Assembly (NCBI RefSeq): GCF_910592395.1
Contig: NC_088315.1
Span: 12,528,501 to 12,592,500 of the forward strand
Direction: 5' to 3'
Origin: Lineus longissimus
Lineage: Eukaryota; Nemertea; Pilidiophora; Heteronemertea; Lineidae
Length of the DNA: 64,000 bases
Shown one piece after another: positions 10,501-21,880 of the stretch. The position numbers were made by a program, and so were the translations under genes. The notes under the pieces are model-generated. The model was not told where the DNA came from and did no database searches. It was given only the letters and a program-made list of their open reading frames with translations. Position 1 is the stretch's first letter. Each line of letters opens with the position of its first letter.

Positions 10501-10856
10501 ATATTTACAATATCCTTGTAACGTGAAAAGTCTTCACCAATCAGTACAAATATACAATTGAGAATGCTGAACTAGCTCTGGCGATTAATGATCTTTGCAA
10601 TATCAATATTTACAATATCCTTGTAACATGAATAGTCTTCACCAATCAGTACAAATATACAATTGAGAATGCTGAAATGGCTCTGGTGATCATACAATAA
10701 TTATCATACTCATTTCTCAAGATGAGTTTGGCGAGTTGGTTATTGGGTGATATGAATAAAGACTAGCAAATGCTTTTATCTAAAACTCCATGTACATTTA
10801 CACTGGGCCTTTCTGTACAAAACTGAAGTAAAAGCAATTGCTATACTTTATTCATA
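10501..10856. repeat. local direct duplication in AT-rich DNA
   Basis: A phrase starting GATCTTTGCAATATCAATAT at 10483 recurs at 10590. The two units continue together for about 90 bp (TTTACAATATCCTTGTAAC, AATAGTCTTCACCAATCAG, GAGAATGCTGAA) with few differences. This is a recent tandem duplication of about 107 bp. Nothing coding is seen. Confidence 0.6.
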
Positions 10857-10859
10857 TCA

Positions 10860-11580
10860 CCCATGATCTTTCACTACACGTTGGATATATTTAAGAATTT
10901 TTGCAAATATATTAAACAACAATGGTGTTAGACCAATCTCACTATATACACTGCTATTGGAAGTATTTCTTCTGACACCAAGTATCTGTTTGCATGTTCT
11001 GGGATAAACCAGTTTATGGTCTAACCTTACTTCTTGTATAGATGTCAATATAGTGTCCTTACTTGGCTTCCTAAACATATAGGCACCCCAAAGTTCAGAG
11101 CCATATAGTAGTTGGGCTTCACAATGGTATCAAACATATGTATCAAAACACTAACTGGAGTCCCATCATAAATGTTGAGCGTTTCAGATAAAGCATACCA
11201 GGCTCTTCTAGCCTTCAGTCCTAGAGTTTGGGTAGCTCTTTTGAAACTTCCATTCTTTTGAAATATAACACCTAAATACTTTATGACGTCCTCAATGTCT
11301 ACATCCATTCCACTTATTCTGGAGGCTATTCCATTTAACAGTCTTTTGTAGAAGCAAATTACACGTACCTTAGTTTTCCTCACATTAACCTTTAGTCTCC
11401 GTCTCCTACAATACGATGTGAGCTTATCCAAGGCACACTGTAAACCACCTGCACTTTGTGACAATACTAGAAGGTCATCTGCAAAGAGCAGTGAAGAGAT
11501 AATTTTTCCATTAAACAAAGGATCTGACACTACGACAGGCATGAGAGTTTTCCGGTAATTTCCGGAAATCCAGTTATGAA
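10860..11580 (-). pseudogene. non-LTR reverse transcriptase fragment (second LINE family)
   Basis: The minus strand reads NGKIISSLLFADDLLVLSQS with the FADD catalytic box, then GLQCALDKLTSYCRRRRLKV, NVRKTKV, a KYLGVIF motif and an LG-KARRAW-ALS thumb segment. After a frameshift near 11050-11080 it continues with KQILGVRRNTSNSSVYSEIG and LKYIQRV. The RT palm upstream of FADD and the endonuclease are missing. The K-ILGV+RNTSN-AVY-E-G signature differs from the CR1/L2 copies above, so this is another family. An internal piece of apparently the same type lies at 34020-34285. Clade not determined. Confidence 0.82.
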
Positions 11581-12315
11581 GTATCCAAAAAGTTGGGTCC
11601 CGAGATTCGCGCAGATCTGCAATAAAAATTAGGGGGGGGGGGGTAGAGGTGTTGACCTGAACTGAAGAGCCAGCCACAAAACTTTCCGCCCGGCATCAAA
11701 ATTGTCCGCATTATTCCCGCCAAAGCCAGAGCTAAACCCATCGAATCACCACGCGCCTTGGCATCCCCAAAGGCAGGACGCATAATGTATATCGCGCTGT
11801 AGCCGTCAGTCTCTGAATCAACCGTGTGACTCGGCCTAGACAGTGCTGTACCGCCAATGGAACGCATGTGCAAGAGACTAAAATATTGATCGATGCCGTG
11901 TGCTGTCTAAAAATAGCGCTGACCTCATCTTCACCGTACAAACAGCCAACGAACTAACGAAACTTGGGGAATCCCCTCACAGCGCAAGGCACTGTGGGAT
12001 AGCCTCGCCTCATGATCGAAATGGCGCCATGAACACTTACAGCTGGTTGGGTGAATAATGGTGAATTTTAAAAAGAAACCACGCATGAAATCTGGGGAGG
12101 ATTTCTGGGGAGGACCCCCACACAATAAACAGAGCAGAATAACTCTGTAATTTGCCAGAAATTACTCCCAATGCATTTGAAATTTGAACTTCTTCAGCAA
12201 GTAAGGCACCCCCTTGAACCATGGAGGTCTTAATAATACCTCCATGCTTGAACCCTCCCCATCAGAAAAATTTTCAGGTTGTGACCTCTCAGCTCACTCT
12301 CATGCCTGTACGAAC
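11581..12315. other. non-repetitive stretch with poly-G, no gene recognised
   Basis: Contains a poly-G run at 11632-11643. Several minus-strand frames overlap between 11574 and 12222, but none shows a recognisable domain or paired splice sites. Composition is more GC-rich than its surroundings. Confidence 0.4.
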
Positions 12316-12500
12316 ACCAACTCTCGTTTTTCTCTCGGAAAACACTCGAAATCTGCATCGGTTACGAAATCTCTTGTAAATCACTCGTAAAGTGCAGGGA
12401 CGCTTAATCGGATTACACGCCCAGAGGTGATCCCTCTCGTAAAGTCTCGAGTTCTTGAACTCTGAGACCTTTCGTAAGTTTTTCGATACCTTTCGACAGT
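12316..12500 (+). repeat. CTCGNAAA-rich repeat, copy 1
   Basis: Reads ACTCTCGTTTTTCTCTCGG, then ACACTCGAAATCTGCATCGG and continues with many CTCG-AAA words. A diverged copy occurs in opposite orientation at about 33800-34020. It encodes nothing convincing. Origin unknown. Confidence 0.5.
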
Positions 12501-13931
12501 ATAATCTATTAAACGGTTATTTTCATATTGGTCTGCAGGGGGCGCAATAAATCCGACCATTATGATCAGCGCTCTCAATATTTATGATAGTTGTCAGTTC
12601 CACAATGAAACATAGGAGGCGGATAAGTTTTTGCCGTTGCCTATCTTTTGTAAAAGATCATCTATGCGCACCACAAGCAATTCGTTTATTGAGTGTCCTT
12701 CCTGGGCGGGCTGTTCTATCATGATCATGTTGATGACAATCGATCCGTTTATTTAATGCGTTGGCCTTTGATGATTCCTAATAAGCATTAAGAAATAAGC
12801 ATTAACCTGATTAAGTGTGTTATTAAAAATATATATATTTGCTATTTTTGGATTTCACCCGATCCACAATGCAGGGTATGAGTGCGTACATATCACACCG
12901 TTGACGGTAGCTATCAGTGTGAATCGAGTTTAGCAAAGTTCGCATGTAGGACGGGCGGTGGCAGACCGATTTTTCGCTTCAGAGTATTGTACAATTTCTT
13001 TCCGTGCTTCACGTTCGCAAGGCGGTGATAGACTGGCGCGTCGACATAGCATTTTGTATTAGTAGCGCTGTGCTGCAGAAATCAACAGTAAAAACGTCAG
13101 TCTGTCACTACTGCAGCCTCTGAACAGAAAAAATCTTAAAACCACCGAATGCAACAACCTTTTTATGCAGATGTAAAATAAAACCGCAGTATCAACAAAT
13201 GGTTCATGATATTTGCTGCTCGGTTGGTGCATGAGCAACAAAACGTCAAAATAGCAATCACATTATCGTTTAGCCATTACTGTCAAAGACCCTTATTTGT
13301 CGGTGATTATCTCGCAAATACCACATCGGATTATCACACCAAACTACTCATTTCTTTTTTTGGATCATTTAACATAATAAAACTTATACGAACAACATTG
13401 AATGACCACAACTTCCTGATGTCAGGTAATCCTTAAATGCGTGTCTATAGAAATGTTCCTTTTGAGCTAAAAAATACATTCGTCCCTCAATCAAAACAGG
13501 TTTTCTTTGTTATTTGACTAACAACAAACTTGCCAGGGCTACATACACCTTACTTTTCCACCCCATGCATAGCAAACTATGAACTTTCGAGGATCTAAGT
13601 TCCCAAAAGTGGATGCTTAAGCCAGTGAAACATCATTCCTGTGTTTGTCCCCCATATTTAAATGTTTCCACACAACAGAAAACTAGAAGAAAAACCATGA
13701 GGGGAAAACAGAAAATGTGCCAGTCTGTGTTTCAGCGTTCCCAAACAACAAGGTTCACGAACAGATGACGCAGGAGCCAATTAATTACTTTTTACAGAGA
13801 TATTCTCTCCACCACATAGGACATTGAAATATAGTAGGGTCAAAATATGGTGAGAAAGTTTGGAATAAAGCAAGTGGGCGTATCTTTGGAAGGTGGACCA
13901 GCATGAATTTTTGGAGCCGTAGAGTACTGAC
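12501..13931. other. no recognisable feature
   Basis: About 1.4 kb of AT-rich DNA. The short frames carry no motif. It ends in CTGAC (13927-13931), the left copy of the BEL/Pao target-site duplication. Confidence 0.5.
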
Positions 13932-14477
13932 TGTTCTGAATCGTATCTACATTGTATTGTCACAACCAGAGACGCTTTTCGTGGTCTGTCAGGTGATGCC
14001 CTCTAGGCGAAATCGTAGAACCAGTTTTTCCTTAGAGGGGAGGTTAATCAATTGCTCATAAAAACATGGCACACATTTTATAGTTTTTCCCGCTGTAATC
14101 GGAGAAACCATCCAATAATTCATGTAATTCATGAATTATTCACCATCAACTTTCGTGGGTCGAAAGTGAATAGTCTCCCAGAGGAGATAAAGACAATGCC
14201 GGCCATGGTAAACTTTCAGGCTTAAAGTTGAGCACCAGACTATACCACCAGACACGCCACTCGTTCGCTATGCTATGTACAATACATACATGTACATGAT
14301 GTACATACAGTAGCCTGGAAAGGCAGAAATGGCATGGACTATGGAGCATCTCATTTGAGTGACTGTGTGCATCTTACTATCAATTGATTATCACGAATTG
14401 TCGCCTGCTGATATCATATGGAACTGGTAGATTCGTCCAGGCATTACAGAGTGTAGACATTCCATTGTTCGATATCA

Positions 14478-15477
14478 CAGAGCTGCCAACCCCTACGGAT
14501 TGTCCGTAGTTTACTACGGTATTTCATAGAAATTTCAAATCTACGGAAACTACGGATGCCCCTTGAAAAACTACGGATTTTAAAAAAAGGGTTAATTTTT
14601 TTCGTCCCGCCACTTTTTTGCGACGAGCCCTGTTCTTCGCAACACTCTGTGTGAGTCTTTCGCGACACGGTTTATATGCATGTTCTACTGTACGCAGTCT
14701 ACGTGCATGCTGCAGTACAAAAACTGTGTTTGTCAGTGCGCAAGCATACCTTCCATACAACATGGCGGCTTCCGCGGGCAATGGGAGAAAGCGGCCCGTT
14801 TCAAACGAAAACGACAAAGAAGATGGCAATTCGAAGAAGAAAAGTGTACAAGTGTTTCGTCCAATTTATACTGAAAAGTGGCCAGTATTGCTGCCATCAA
14901 ATTTGGGCCCACAGTATGCACGTTGTAAGGTTTGGGAGTCGGATTTTAAAGTGTCACATGGTGGGCGTGACGACTGTAAGAGGCATGTTGAGGGTACCAG
15001 ACACGCAGCAAGGCTAAAGGCAAAGGAGGGCACTCGCACGTTGGACAATTTTTTCCCAGGGGGACAACTTCCACCTGCTGTAGTTGCTCGAAACAATCTT
15101 GCTAAGAAAACTATCAGTGCAGAAACACAGTTCGTTGGGTTCATTGTTGAACATAATCTTGCAATGTCTGTGGCTGACCATGCCACACAATTATTCCCCA
15201 AGATGTTCCCTGATTCGGAGATAGCAAAGAACTTTGCAGCTGGGAGAACAAAATGTTCCCACATTGTTGATGTCCTTGCTGCAGAAACTGTTGAGGACAT
15301 TGAATGCAGAATCGCCCCCCCCCCCCCCCCCCTGGCTTCGTCGACAGTGCACTGTGCACAGAAAAAGGGTGTTTTAACCAAACCTGAGGACTATTGAAGG
15401 ACACCCTGAAACTACTGAAAAATCTGGAATTTTGTTAGAATACTACTGAAGGAGAAAATCTTGGGTTGGCAGCTCTG
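14478..15477 (+). mobile_element. hAT-like DNA transposon derivative (1000 bp)
   Basis: Ends are 15-bp perfect inverted repeats, CAGAGCTGCCAACCC and its complement. The flanking direct repeat is GATATCA (14471-14477 and 15478-15484). The intact 3' LTR has a single GATATCATT at the matching site, so the unoccupied site is known. The interior carries the 5' part of a BED-like zinc-finger transposase gene, then a poly-C run, then the right end. The rest of the transposase is missing, so this is a deletion derivative. CAG-type ends and the BED-like N-terminus suggest hAT; hAT normally makes 8-bp duplications, and here only 7 match. Confidence 0.8.
14762..15397 (+). pseudogene. BED-like zinc-finger N-terminus of a hAT-like transposase
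   Basis: The frame MAASAGNGRKRP has a basic, acidic-lysine leader, then VFRPIYTEKWPVL, CKVWESDFKVSHGGRDDCKR and HVEGTRHAARL. The spacing (aromatic leader, C-x-V-x-x-SDF-SHGGR-D-x-RH...H) is that of BED-type fingers in hAT transposases, but the first pair has one cysteine where two are usual (ARCKVWESDF). The following VGFIVEHNLAMSVADH and LFPKMFPDSEIAKNFAAGRT match the start of the catalytic region. Coding sequence is lost at a poly-C run (15315-15332). The DDE core and dimerisation domain are absent. I take the ATG at 14762 because it directly precedes the conserved leader. Confidence 0.72.
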
Positions 15478-15590
15478 GATATCATTATCAATCATCATTA
15501 GCCTACCTATGTTGAAACTTCTACGAATCGAATCAGAGTGTGAGACTTTTATGAGGACAGTTTTGTTAGCCAAATAAGTAGCAGCTTTGA

Positions 15591-15718
15591 CCCGCTCGTT
15601 GCTGACGCTATCAGGACGTAGTAGCCACTTTACCCGCTCGTTGCTGATGCTGTCAGGACGTAGAACTTTACTCGCTCGTTGCTGATTACTCGCTCGTTGC
15701 TGACGCTGTCAGGACGTG
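15591..15718 (+). repeat. LTR minisatellite, 5' LTR copy
   Basis: Four tandem, partly shortened units of about 30-40 bp built on GCTCGTTGCTGACGCTGTCA and GGACGTAG. The same array occurs in the 3' LTR, so it predates the insertion. Confidence 0.85.
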
Positions 15719-15910
15719 GCCGCTTTCTGCAGTCATCGTGAGGATTCATCGTCGTGGAATTCGTCATCATCGTTTGACTGTTTTTTGAGCATTTCATCAT
15801 CTATATTGATTTGTTGTAAAAAATTAAATGTTGTTCGTGTTTTACACGTGTTGATTTGTCTATTGTTTATTCTGGTTAAGTTCGGCGTTCCTCTACCTGA
15901 CGCCACATTT

Positions 15911-15928
15911 TGGTCTCTCCGACCGGAT
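15911..15928 (+). promoter_or_regulatory. putative primer-binding site
   Basis: TGGTCTCTCCGACCGGAT starts 3 nt after the 5' LTR and begins with the TGG expected for pairing with a tRNA 3' CCA. The matching tRNA was not identified. Confidence 0.45.
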
Positions 15929-16802
15929 GTTTTGTAGCCGGTCACTAAATTTGGATTAGTTCTTTCAACAGAATAAACATAGTTCACCACATGTGTGTAA
16001 ACAGTGAGCTGCATCTTGGTCATTTTAGAAACTCATAAATTTGAGTAAATCATCGCTTGGCGATTTTGCCAGTCAAATAGTGGTTTATGTGTGTGACACC
16101 TTTGTCATGTTGGTAACCTATCATTGTTGATACTAAAATATACTAGTAAGTCATTGTGACACATTGGTGATGACATAGAGTCATCAGGTCATACTTGCTA
16201 CAATCCATTGGATTAATATTTTACTATAGTTAGTATAGTACTCTTGGTCTCAGTCTGGTTTACACAAAATTAACTTGGGTAACAATTATAGTTTGCACTA
16301 CTTCTACTCAAGAAGAGTTTACAGTGATTTACTACACGTCATCGTATGGATTTTAGGTTACTTTGAGACAAGAAATCTCGACTCTTTCATCGTGTGTGAC
16401 TTTAACTTTTTGAAATTTACAACTTCCTTTGGTTATTAGTTTAGTATAGTACAAGCACTAGCTGGTCCATTCAACTAGTCCACTCTTGTTGCCATGGTGA
16501 TTGAGTAAGTTGGTGATTTAGCACTTACTTGTTGGTAAAATTGAACATCAATTTAGAGGTCAAACTTAGTTACAATTCAACAAAGAATTTCACTGGTCAT
16601 AGCGTGTGCCTTTTGAGTACACTTGGTGTTTATTACTTTGGAATCTTGGTACGGTATATTTGGGTACAGAACATACTGTCTTTAAAAAATTGAGCAGTAA
16701 ATTAGGCCTAACACATTCAGTGGGGTAATTTAAATTGGGTATTTCAATCGTGACAGGCAGAGCACTCTTTATTTGACAACTCGCTCGGCGGCTGAATCGG
16801 AG

Positions 16803-18857
16803 ATGCCTGGCGATATTGAAAAGGACACTACTACTCAAACCAACTCTACCATGGATGCCTTGTTGGATAAAAGGAAACGGGCCAGGCAGCGTTACACCAG
16901 GAACGAAACATTGGTCTTGAAGCATTATGATGCTGTCGGGGACTTGTTATGATCGGTGGAGCCTGATTATGATAATGTTGACATAGAAGTACGCAGGGCT
17001 GTAAAGGGATTGGCTCAACTGAGTGAACTTTACAGTGATTTGCAAGATGTACAAGATGAAGTAGAATTCCACCCAGAGTACGACAAGAGACTTGCCAAAT
17101 TGGAGGGAGAAGCAGCCCGACGAGAAGAGGCCGATGAGATCAAGTATAGAGAGTCGTATCTTCGGACTGAAGCAAAAGTCAAAGGACTCAAAGCAAAGTG
17201 CTATTCCGTGGAAAAGTGAAGTAATGATAATGAATCAGATGGAGGTGGAATAACCGCAGAGCAGCTGACGGAAACATTAACAGCGGCTATCAAATCTTTG
17301 CAAACCACAGCAGTTCCATCTTCACCTCACAGTGGTGGTAGCTCAGGTGTTACTGGGGATCAGTTAGCATCAATTCTAGAAACCCTCACCAAGAAGAAAC
17401 GCGAATTAGACATTCCGAAATTTAAAGGGGAGGTACACATGTTCGACCAATAGAAGGAATTGGTGGAAGCTGAAGTATCCAAACCTGGATACACGGAAAT
17501 TGAGAAGGCACACCTCACAATAACTTTGTTGGATGGCGAATGCCAGACGCTTGTTGCAGGATTAAAGGATCCTACTTATAAAGATGTCATCACAGTATTG
17601 GAAAATAAGTATGGCGACTCTATGGCGAGGATTCAAAAGGCTATTCTCGAGATGGCAGATATTGACCCTATCACTGGACTTACTGTAAAAGAATTGGAAC
17701 CCTTTTACAGTAAACTTAGCTCTAATTGGAATTACCTCCTGAAGAAGACCGAGAGACACTGTCCACTCAAAGAAAATAGTTGGATTTTCACTTCAGTTGT
17801 CAGGCCCAAGACTCCCAAAACACTGATCTGCCGATGGGATGCCGAGCAAATGAAGAAGGAAGAAGAAGGAAGGATTTGCCGATCCCCACTGCCTCTTCCA
17901 TTTGAAGATTTCTTGCATAAGCTCCATGAAGCACTCCAGATAGCTCGACGGACTGAAACGCAGTCAGTGAAGGTTAAGAAGGATGATACCAAGTCCAAGA
18001 CCTTTCACCGGGATAAACAAGAGAGATCCTTTAAGCCTAGTGGTCATGCTTTGAACATTGTAAAAAACAGAATGCCCTCCAAAAGGACTTGTGTTTTTTG
18101 CAATTCCGAGGAGCATTTGTCCTATCGTTGCAACACCATCAAAGCTATGGAACACCAGGAAAAGAAAGCAAAGGTTCGAGATGCCAAGGCTTGCCTAAAC
18201 TGTTTATCCAAAACGCATTTTGTCAAGGATTGTACGTCTGAGGGATGTAGACAGTGTGGTCACAAGCATCACACTTTGCTACACCATAACAAGGATAGTA
18301 CTGGCAATAGGGATAGTACTGGCAAGAAGGAAGTTACCACTGAAAGGCAAAGTGAACCAGCTCCTCCAACTGTAACAAAACCAGCAGGCCTAGTAAAAGC
18401 AGCCAAGGGACCAAGAGACGTACTGATGCAATCTGCCATGGCGAAGATTGAATCGGGAGCTGCAATTTCTACAGCAAGGGTACTGTTTGACTCGGGAAGT
18501 GGCGTATCGTTTATTAGCAGTGAGTTGGCCCGAAACTTGGATCTGAGGGGTCCTAAAGTGGACGCTGAATTTCCTTTAGCTGGTGGTAGCACAATTAATC
18601 TCAAAACAGAAGCTGTCAAATTCCACTTGTCGAGCGTGATTCCCAATTGGAAAGGGGAAACATTTGAAATCGTAGCCTACATCATGGATAAACCGAGTTC
18701 CAACTTGAAAAAAGTAGACGTGGATTTATCAAAACTACCACACCTTCAAGGATTGCAACTAGCTGATACCTACCCCCATACCAATGATGCTGAGATAGAT
18801 GTGATGCTTGGAATAGAAGATTGCCTCAATATCCTGATTCCCGATCAAATATCTTGA
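16803..18857 (+). pseudogene. BEL/Pao gag and protease region
   Basis: One reading frame from ATG 16803 to TGA 18855-18857, broken by in-frame stops at 16950, 17217 and 17451. Around the first stop it encodes a basic leader (LDKRKRARQRY) and a coiled-coil-like charged segment. From about 17400 follows a BEL-type gag (DIPKFKGEVHMFD; LTITLLDG; LEFY-type LEPFYSKLS). Zinc-knuckle-like clusters come next: CVFCNSEEHLSYRC, then CLNCLSKTHFVKDC and CRQCGHKHHTLLHH. The aspartic protease has the catalytic triplet in VLFDSGSGVSFIS and ends in DVMLGIEDCLNIL. The frame continues past the TGA into the RT region. Confidence 0.9.
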
Positions 18858-19720
18858 CCAAGAGGATCTCCTACTGCCCAAAAGAGCCATCTTGGTTGGA
18901 TTCTGTCTCGACCATACAGTGTAGACTCGTATGACATCTGCAAACCAAGAAGCAAACCCGCTATCAGTAGGATTTCATTCACACCATGCGACATGGAGGA
19001 GTCAAAGTTAGCAACTAGGCATTGGGAACTTGGACACTTGGGAATTTTGCCAAATGAGGTCAAACAGCAAGCCAAGAAATTGGACACTGAAGCATTACAG
19101 CAGCATTTCGATAATACCAAGCTAGTAGATGGTCATTATGTCACAGGTTTGATTCGTCACCCTGACTGGAAGGACAAGTCTCTAAAGTCTAATCGATTTG
19201 TAGCAGAGAAGCGCCTGGAAGGTTTAGAAAGAAGGTAAAAAAGGGATCCATAGTTGGCAAAGGTTTACCAGCAACAGATCACAGATTTAGTTGATAAAGG
19301 GCGTGCCGAGAAAGTTGATAAATTGGATGAACCAACGCAATCATGGTACTTGCCGCACCACCCAGTTGTTCGATTGGATAAAACAACCACAAAAGTACGC
19401 GTTGTCTTTGACGGCTCCGCCAAGGGATCAGAAGGAGTATCCTTGAATGACACATTGTTGAGTGGGCCTGCACTGCAGCCCGACCCACTCGCCATACTTT
19501 TGCGTTTCAGAAAACACAAAGTGACACTAGTAGCAGATATGGAGAAAATGTTCCTTCAAATCGGCATGCAAACTGGAGATCAAGATTTACAGAGATTATT
19601 ATGGCGTGATATGGACACTAGTAGAAAACCGGATGTTTACAGATTGAAAACAATAACATTTGGCCTCAAATCATCTCCATTTTCTAGTATCAAAACGGTA
19701 GCTGATCATGCACTCACACA
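18858..19720 (+). pseudogene. BEL/Pao reverse transcriptase, N-terminal part only
   Basis: In frame with gag, with further stops at 19236 and 19251. It starts with the linker (PTAQKSHLGWILSRPYSV). The RT follows: RAEKVDKLDEPTQSWYLPHH, VRLDKTTTKVRVVFDGSAKG, SLNDTLLSGPALQPD, and the first catalytic aspartate in LVADMEKMFLQI. It stops at ITFGLKSSPFSS, before the YxDD box. The rest of RT, RNase H and the integrase zinc finger are deleted at about 19700, where the sequence joins integrase. Confidence 0.88.
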
Positions 19721-20631
19721 GAAGGAGCAATGTAGAGAGGCCAGAAAATTGGAGCAGAAGATGGCACCGTTGCCGGAGGAAAGGTTTAACGTATCGCCGC
19801 CATTTTCAAACATTGGTGTTGATTATGCTGGCCCACTATATGTTCGAGAAGTATGTATCAACAGAGGAGTTTCTGCAGGCATTAAGGCGCATGATGAATC
19901 GACGTGGAAAGTGTTGTACCATCTGCTCCGATAATGCAAAGACGTTTGAGAGTGCCGCCTCACTGCTTCATCGTTTGTTTCACAACAACGCTAGAATCAA
20001 GGATAAACTCAAACTGGAAGGAATAGAATGGAAGTTCATAACTCCCAGGGCTCCATGGCATGGAGGATTTTATGAACAGCTCGTAGGAAGTGTCAAACGA
20101 GCTCTCAGGAAGATTCTCGGAAAGGCCAATCTGACGTTTACCGAGCTTCAGACCGTGATTACAGATGCAGAGGCACAAATCAACTCAAGACCCTTGTCAG
20201 ATATCTCGGCTGATAAGGAAGACCCTCTTCCACTGACCCCTGGACACTTGATCATAGGTAGAAATTTGCAGCTGTTGCCATCTGTATATAAGCCAGAGCT
20301 TTCACTTGTAAAGAGATGGGCTTATCAACAGAGACTCTCCAAACAATTTTGGGAAAGGTGGACCAGCGAATATCTTGTGGAACTGCAGCATCGCAAAAAA
20401 TGGACAAAAACACGAAACAATCTTCAAGAGGGAGACGTCGTTCTTGTAGCAGAAGACAACATTAGGAAATTGGATTGGGCGCTGGGACGTGTGCTGGCCA
20501 CACACCCAGGAAGAGATGGTTTGGTGAGATCAGTCACAGTGAAGACAAAAAAGGGGCTCATCAGAAGGACAATTCAGAAGTTGCGCTTACTAGAACCAGC
20601 AGAACAGACCCTGGATCAGGATCCTGAGTAA
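19720..20631 (+). pseudogene. BEL/Pao integrase, partial
   Basis: Begins LPEERFNVSPPFSNIGVDYA, which carries the first catalytic D. After a small deletion and frameshift near 19845 it continues FLQALRRMMNRRG, then TICSDNAKTFESAA with the second D, WHGGFYEQLVGSVKRALRKI with the catalytic E, and the C-terminal domain (SLVKRWAYQQRLSKQFWERW, LQEGDVVLVAED, WALGRVLATHPG). It ends with a TGA at 20629-20631. The H2C2 zinc finger and the loop between the first two acidic residues are missing, so it cannot be functional. Confidence 0.9.
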
Positions 20632-20910
20632 CTATCCAGAGACGGTTTTGGTTTTTCCGTGGTTCGCAGTTGTCGGATAGAGTGATTTGCTTGTCATGGG
20701 CCAAATTTTCAAAATTCTGATTATTAGGCTTATTACTAATATACAATCTCTCAACCACAAAAATTCAAATTTTCATTCCTTCAGATTAAAAATGGGGGGA
20801 GTACTAGTACATTACACTTTGTCACATCATTGACATACATGTTTCTTTCAACTAAGCCTTACGGCGCAATTGGTTCACACTTTAGTGAAAATCTCGCCAG
20901 CTCAATTTTC

Positions 20911-20921
20911 AGGAGGGAGAA
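20911..20921 (+). promoter_or_regulatory. polypurine tract
   Basis: AGGAGGGAGAA lies directly before the 3' LTR start (TGTTCTG at 20922). LTR retroelements prime plus-strand DNA from such a tract. About 280 bp of AT-rich non-coding DNA separates it from the integrase stop. Confidence 0.7.
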
Positions 20922-21875
20922 TGTTCTGTATCGTATCTACATTGTATTGTTACAACCAGAGACACTTTTCGTGGTCTGTCAGGTGGGGCCCTCTAGGCGA
21001 AATCGTAGAACCAGTTTTTCCCTAGAGGGGAGGTTAATCAATTGCTCATAAAAACATGGCGCACATTTTATAGTTTTTCCCGCTGTCATCGGAGAAACCA
21101 TCCGATAATTCATGTAATTCATGAATTATTCACCATCAACTTTCGTGGGTCGAAAGTGAATAGTCTCCCAGAGGAGATAAAGACAATGCCGGCCATGGTA
21201 AACTTACAGGCTTAAAGTTGAGCACCAGACTATACCACCAGACACGCCACTCGTTCGCTATGCTATGTACAATACATACATGTACATGATGTACATACAG
21301 TAGCCTGGAAAGGCAGAAATGGCATGGACTATGGAGCATCTCATTTGAGTGACTGTGTGCATCTTACTATCAATTGATTATCACGAATTGTCGCCTGCTG
21401 ATATCATATGGAACTGGTAGATTCGTCCAGGCATTGCAGAGTGTAGACATTCCATTGTTCGATATCATTATCAATCATCATTAGCCTACCTATGTTGAAA
21501 CTTCCACGAATCGAATCGGTGTGAGACTTTTATGAGGACAGTTTTGCTAGCCAAATAAGTAGCAGCTTTGACCCGCTCGTTGCTGACGCTATCAGGACGT
21601 AGAAGCCACTTTACCCGCTCGTTGCTGATGCTGTCAGGACGTAGAACTTTACTCGCTCGTTGCTGATTACTCGCCCGTTGCTGACGCTGTAAGGACGTGG
21701 CCGCTTTCTTCAGTCATCGTGAGGATTCATCGTCGTGGAATTCGTCATCATCGATTGACTGTTTTTTGAGCATTTCATCATCTATATTGATTTGTTGTAA
21801 ATTGTTTTTACACATGTGTTGATTTGTCTATTGTTTATTCTTGTTAAGTTCGGCGTTCCTCTACCTGACGCCACA
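20922..21875 (+). repeat. 3' LTR of BEL/Pao element
   Basis: 954 bp from TGTTCTGTATCG to GCCACA, followed by CTGAC. It has the same minisatellite (21572-21700) and the unoccupied site for the hAT-like insertion (GATATCATTATC near 21462). Confidence 0.93.
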
Positions 21876-21880
21876 CTGAC

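Larger units (their letters stand above)
13932..15907 (+). repeat. 5' LTR of BEL/Pao element
   Basis: Begins TGTTCTGAATCGTATC and ends CTACCTGACGCCACA. Without the hAT-like insertion and its 7-bp duplication it is about 969 bp, against 954 bp for the 3' LTR. Differences between the two are few over most of their length, so the insertion is not ancient. The element's promoter should lie here, but I cannot place it. Confidence 0.93.
13932..21875 (+). mobile_element. BEL/Pao LTR retrotransposon, full length but inactive
   Basis: Two LTRs start TGTTCTG and end GCCACA, and the element is flanked by the 5-bp duplication CTGAC (13927-13931 and 21876-21880). Inside are a putative primer-binding site (15911), gag, an aspartic protease, part of a reverse transcriptase, part of an integrase and a polypurine tract (20911-20921). 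Domain order (gag with CCHC knuckles, DUF1758-type protease, RT, integrase) is BEL/Pao. The coding region carries six in-frame stops, an internal deletion removing the RT YxDD box, RNase H and the integrase zinc finger, and a frameshift. A 1000-bp hAT-like element sits in the 5' LTR. It can no longer move by itself. Confidence 0.95.

Noticed and set aside
15315-15332. Homopolymer runs (also 11632, 23532, 57280, 62784) as functional G-quadruplex sites
   Set aside because: Scattered single runs with no shared context. They look like slippage products or sequencing-prone tracts.
14866-15381. 171-residue minus-strand frame
   Set aside because: It is a shadow of the BED-like transposase frame on the plus strand, which carries the recognisable motifs.
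16950-17453. Possible stop-codon readthrough in gag (TGA, TGA, TAG)
   Set aside because: More stops occur downstream and the RT/integrase are deleted, so decay is the simpler explanation. No conserved readthrough context was seen.
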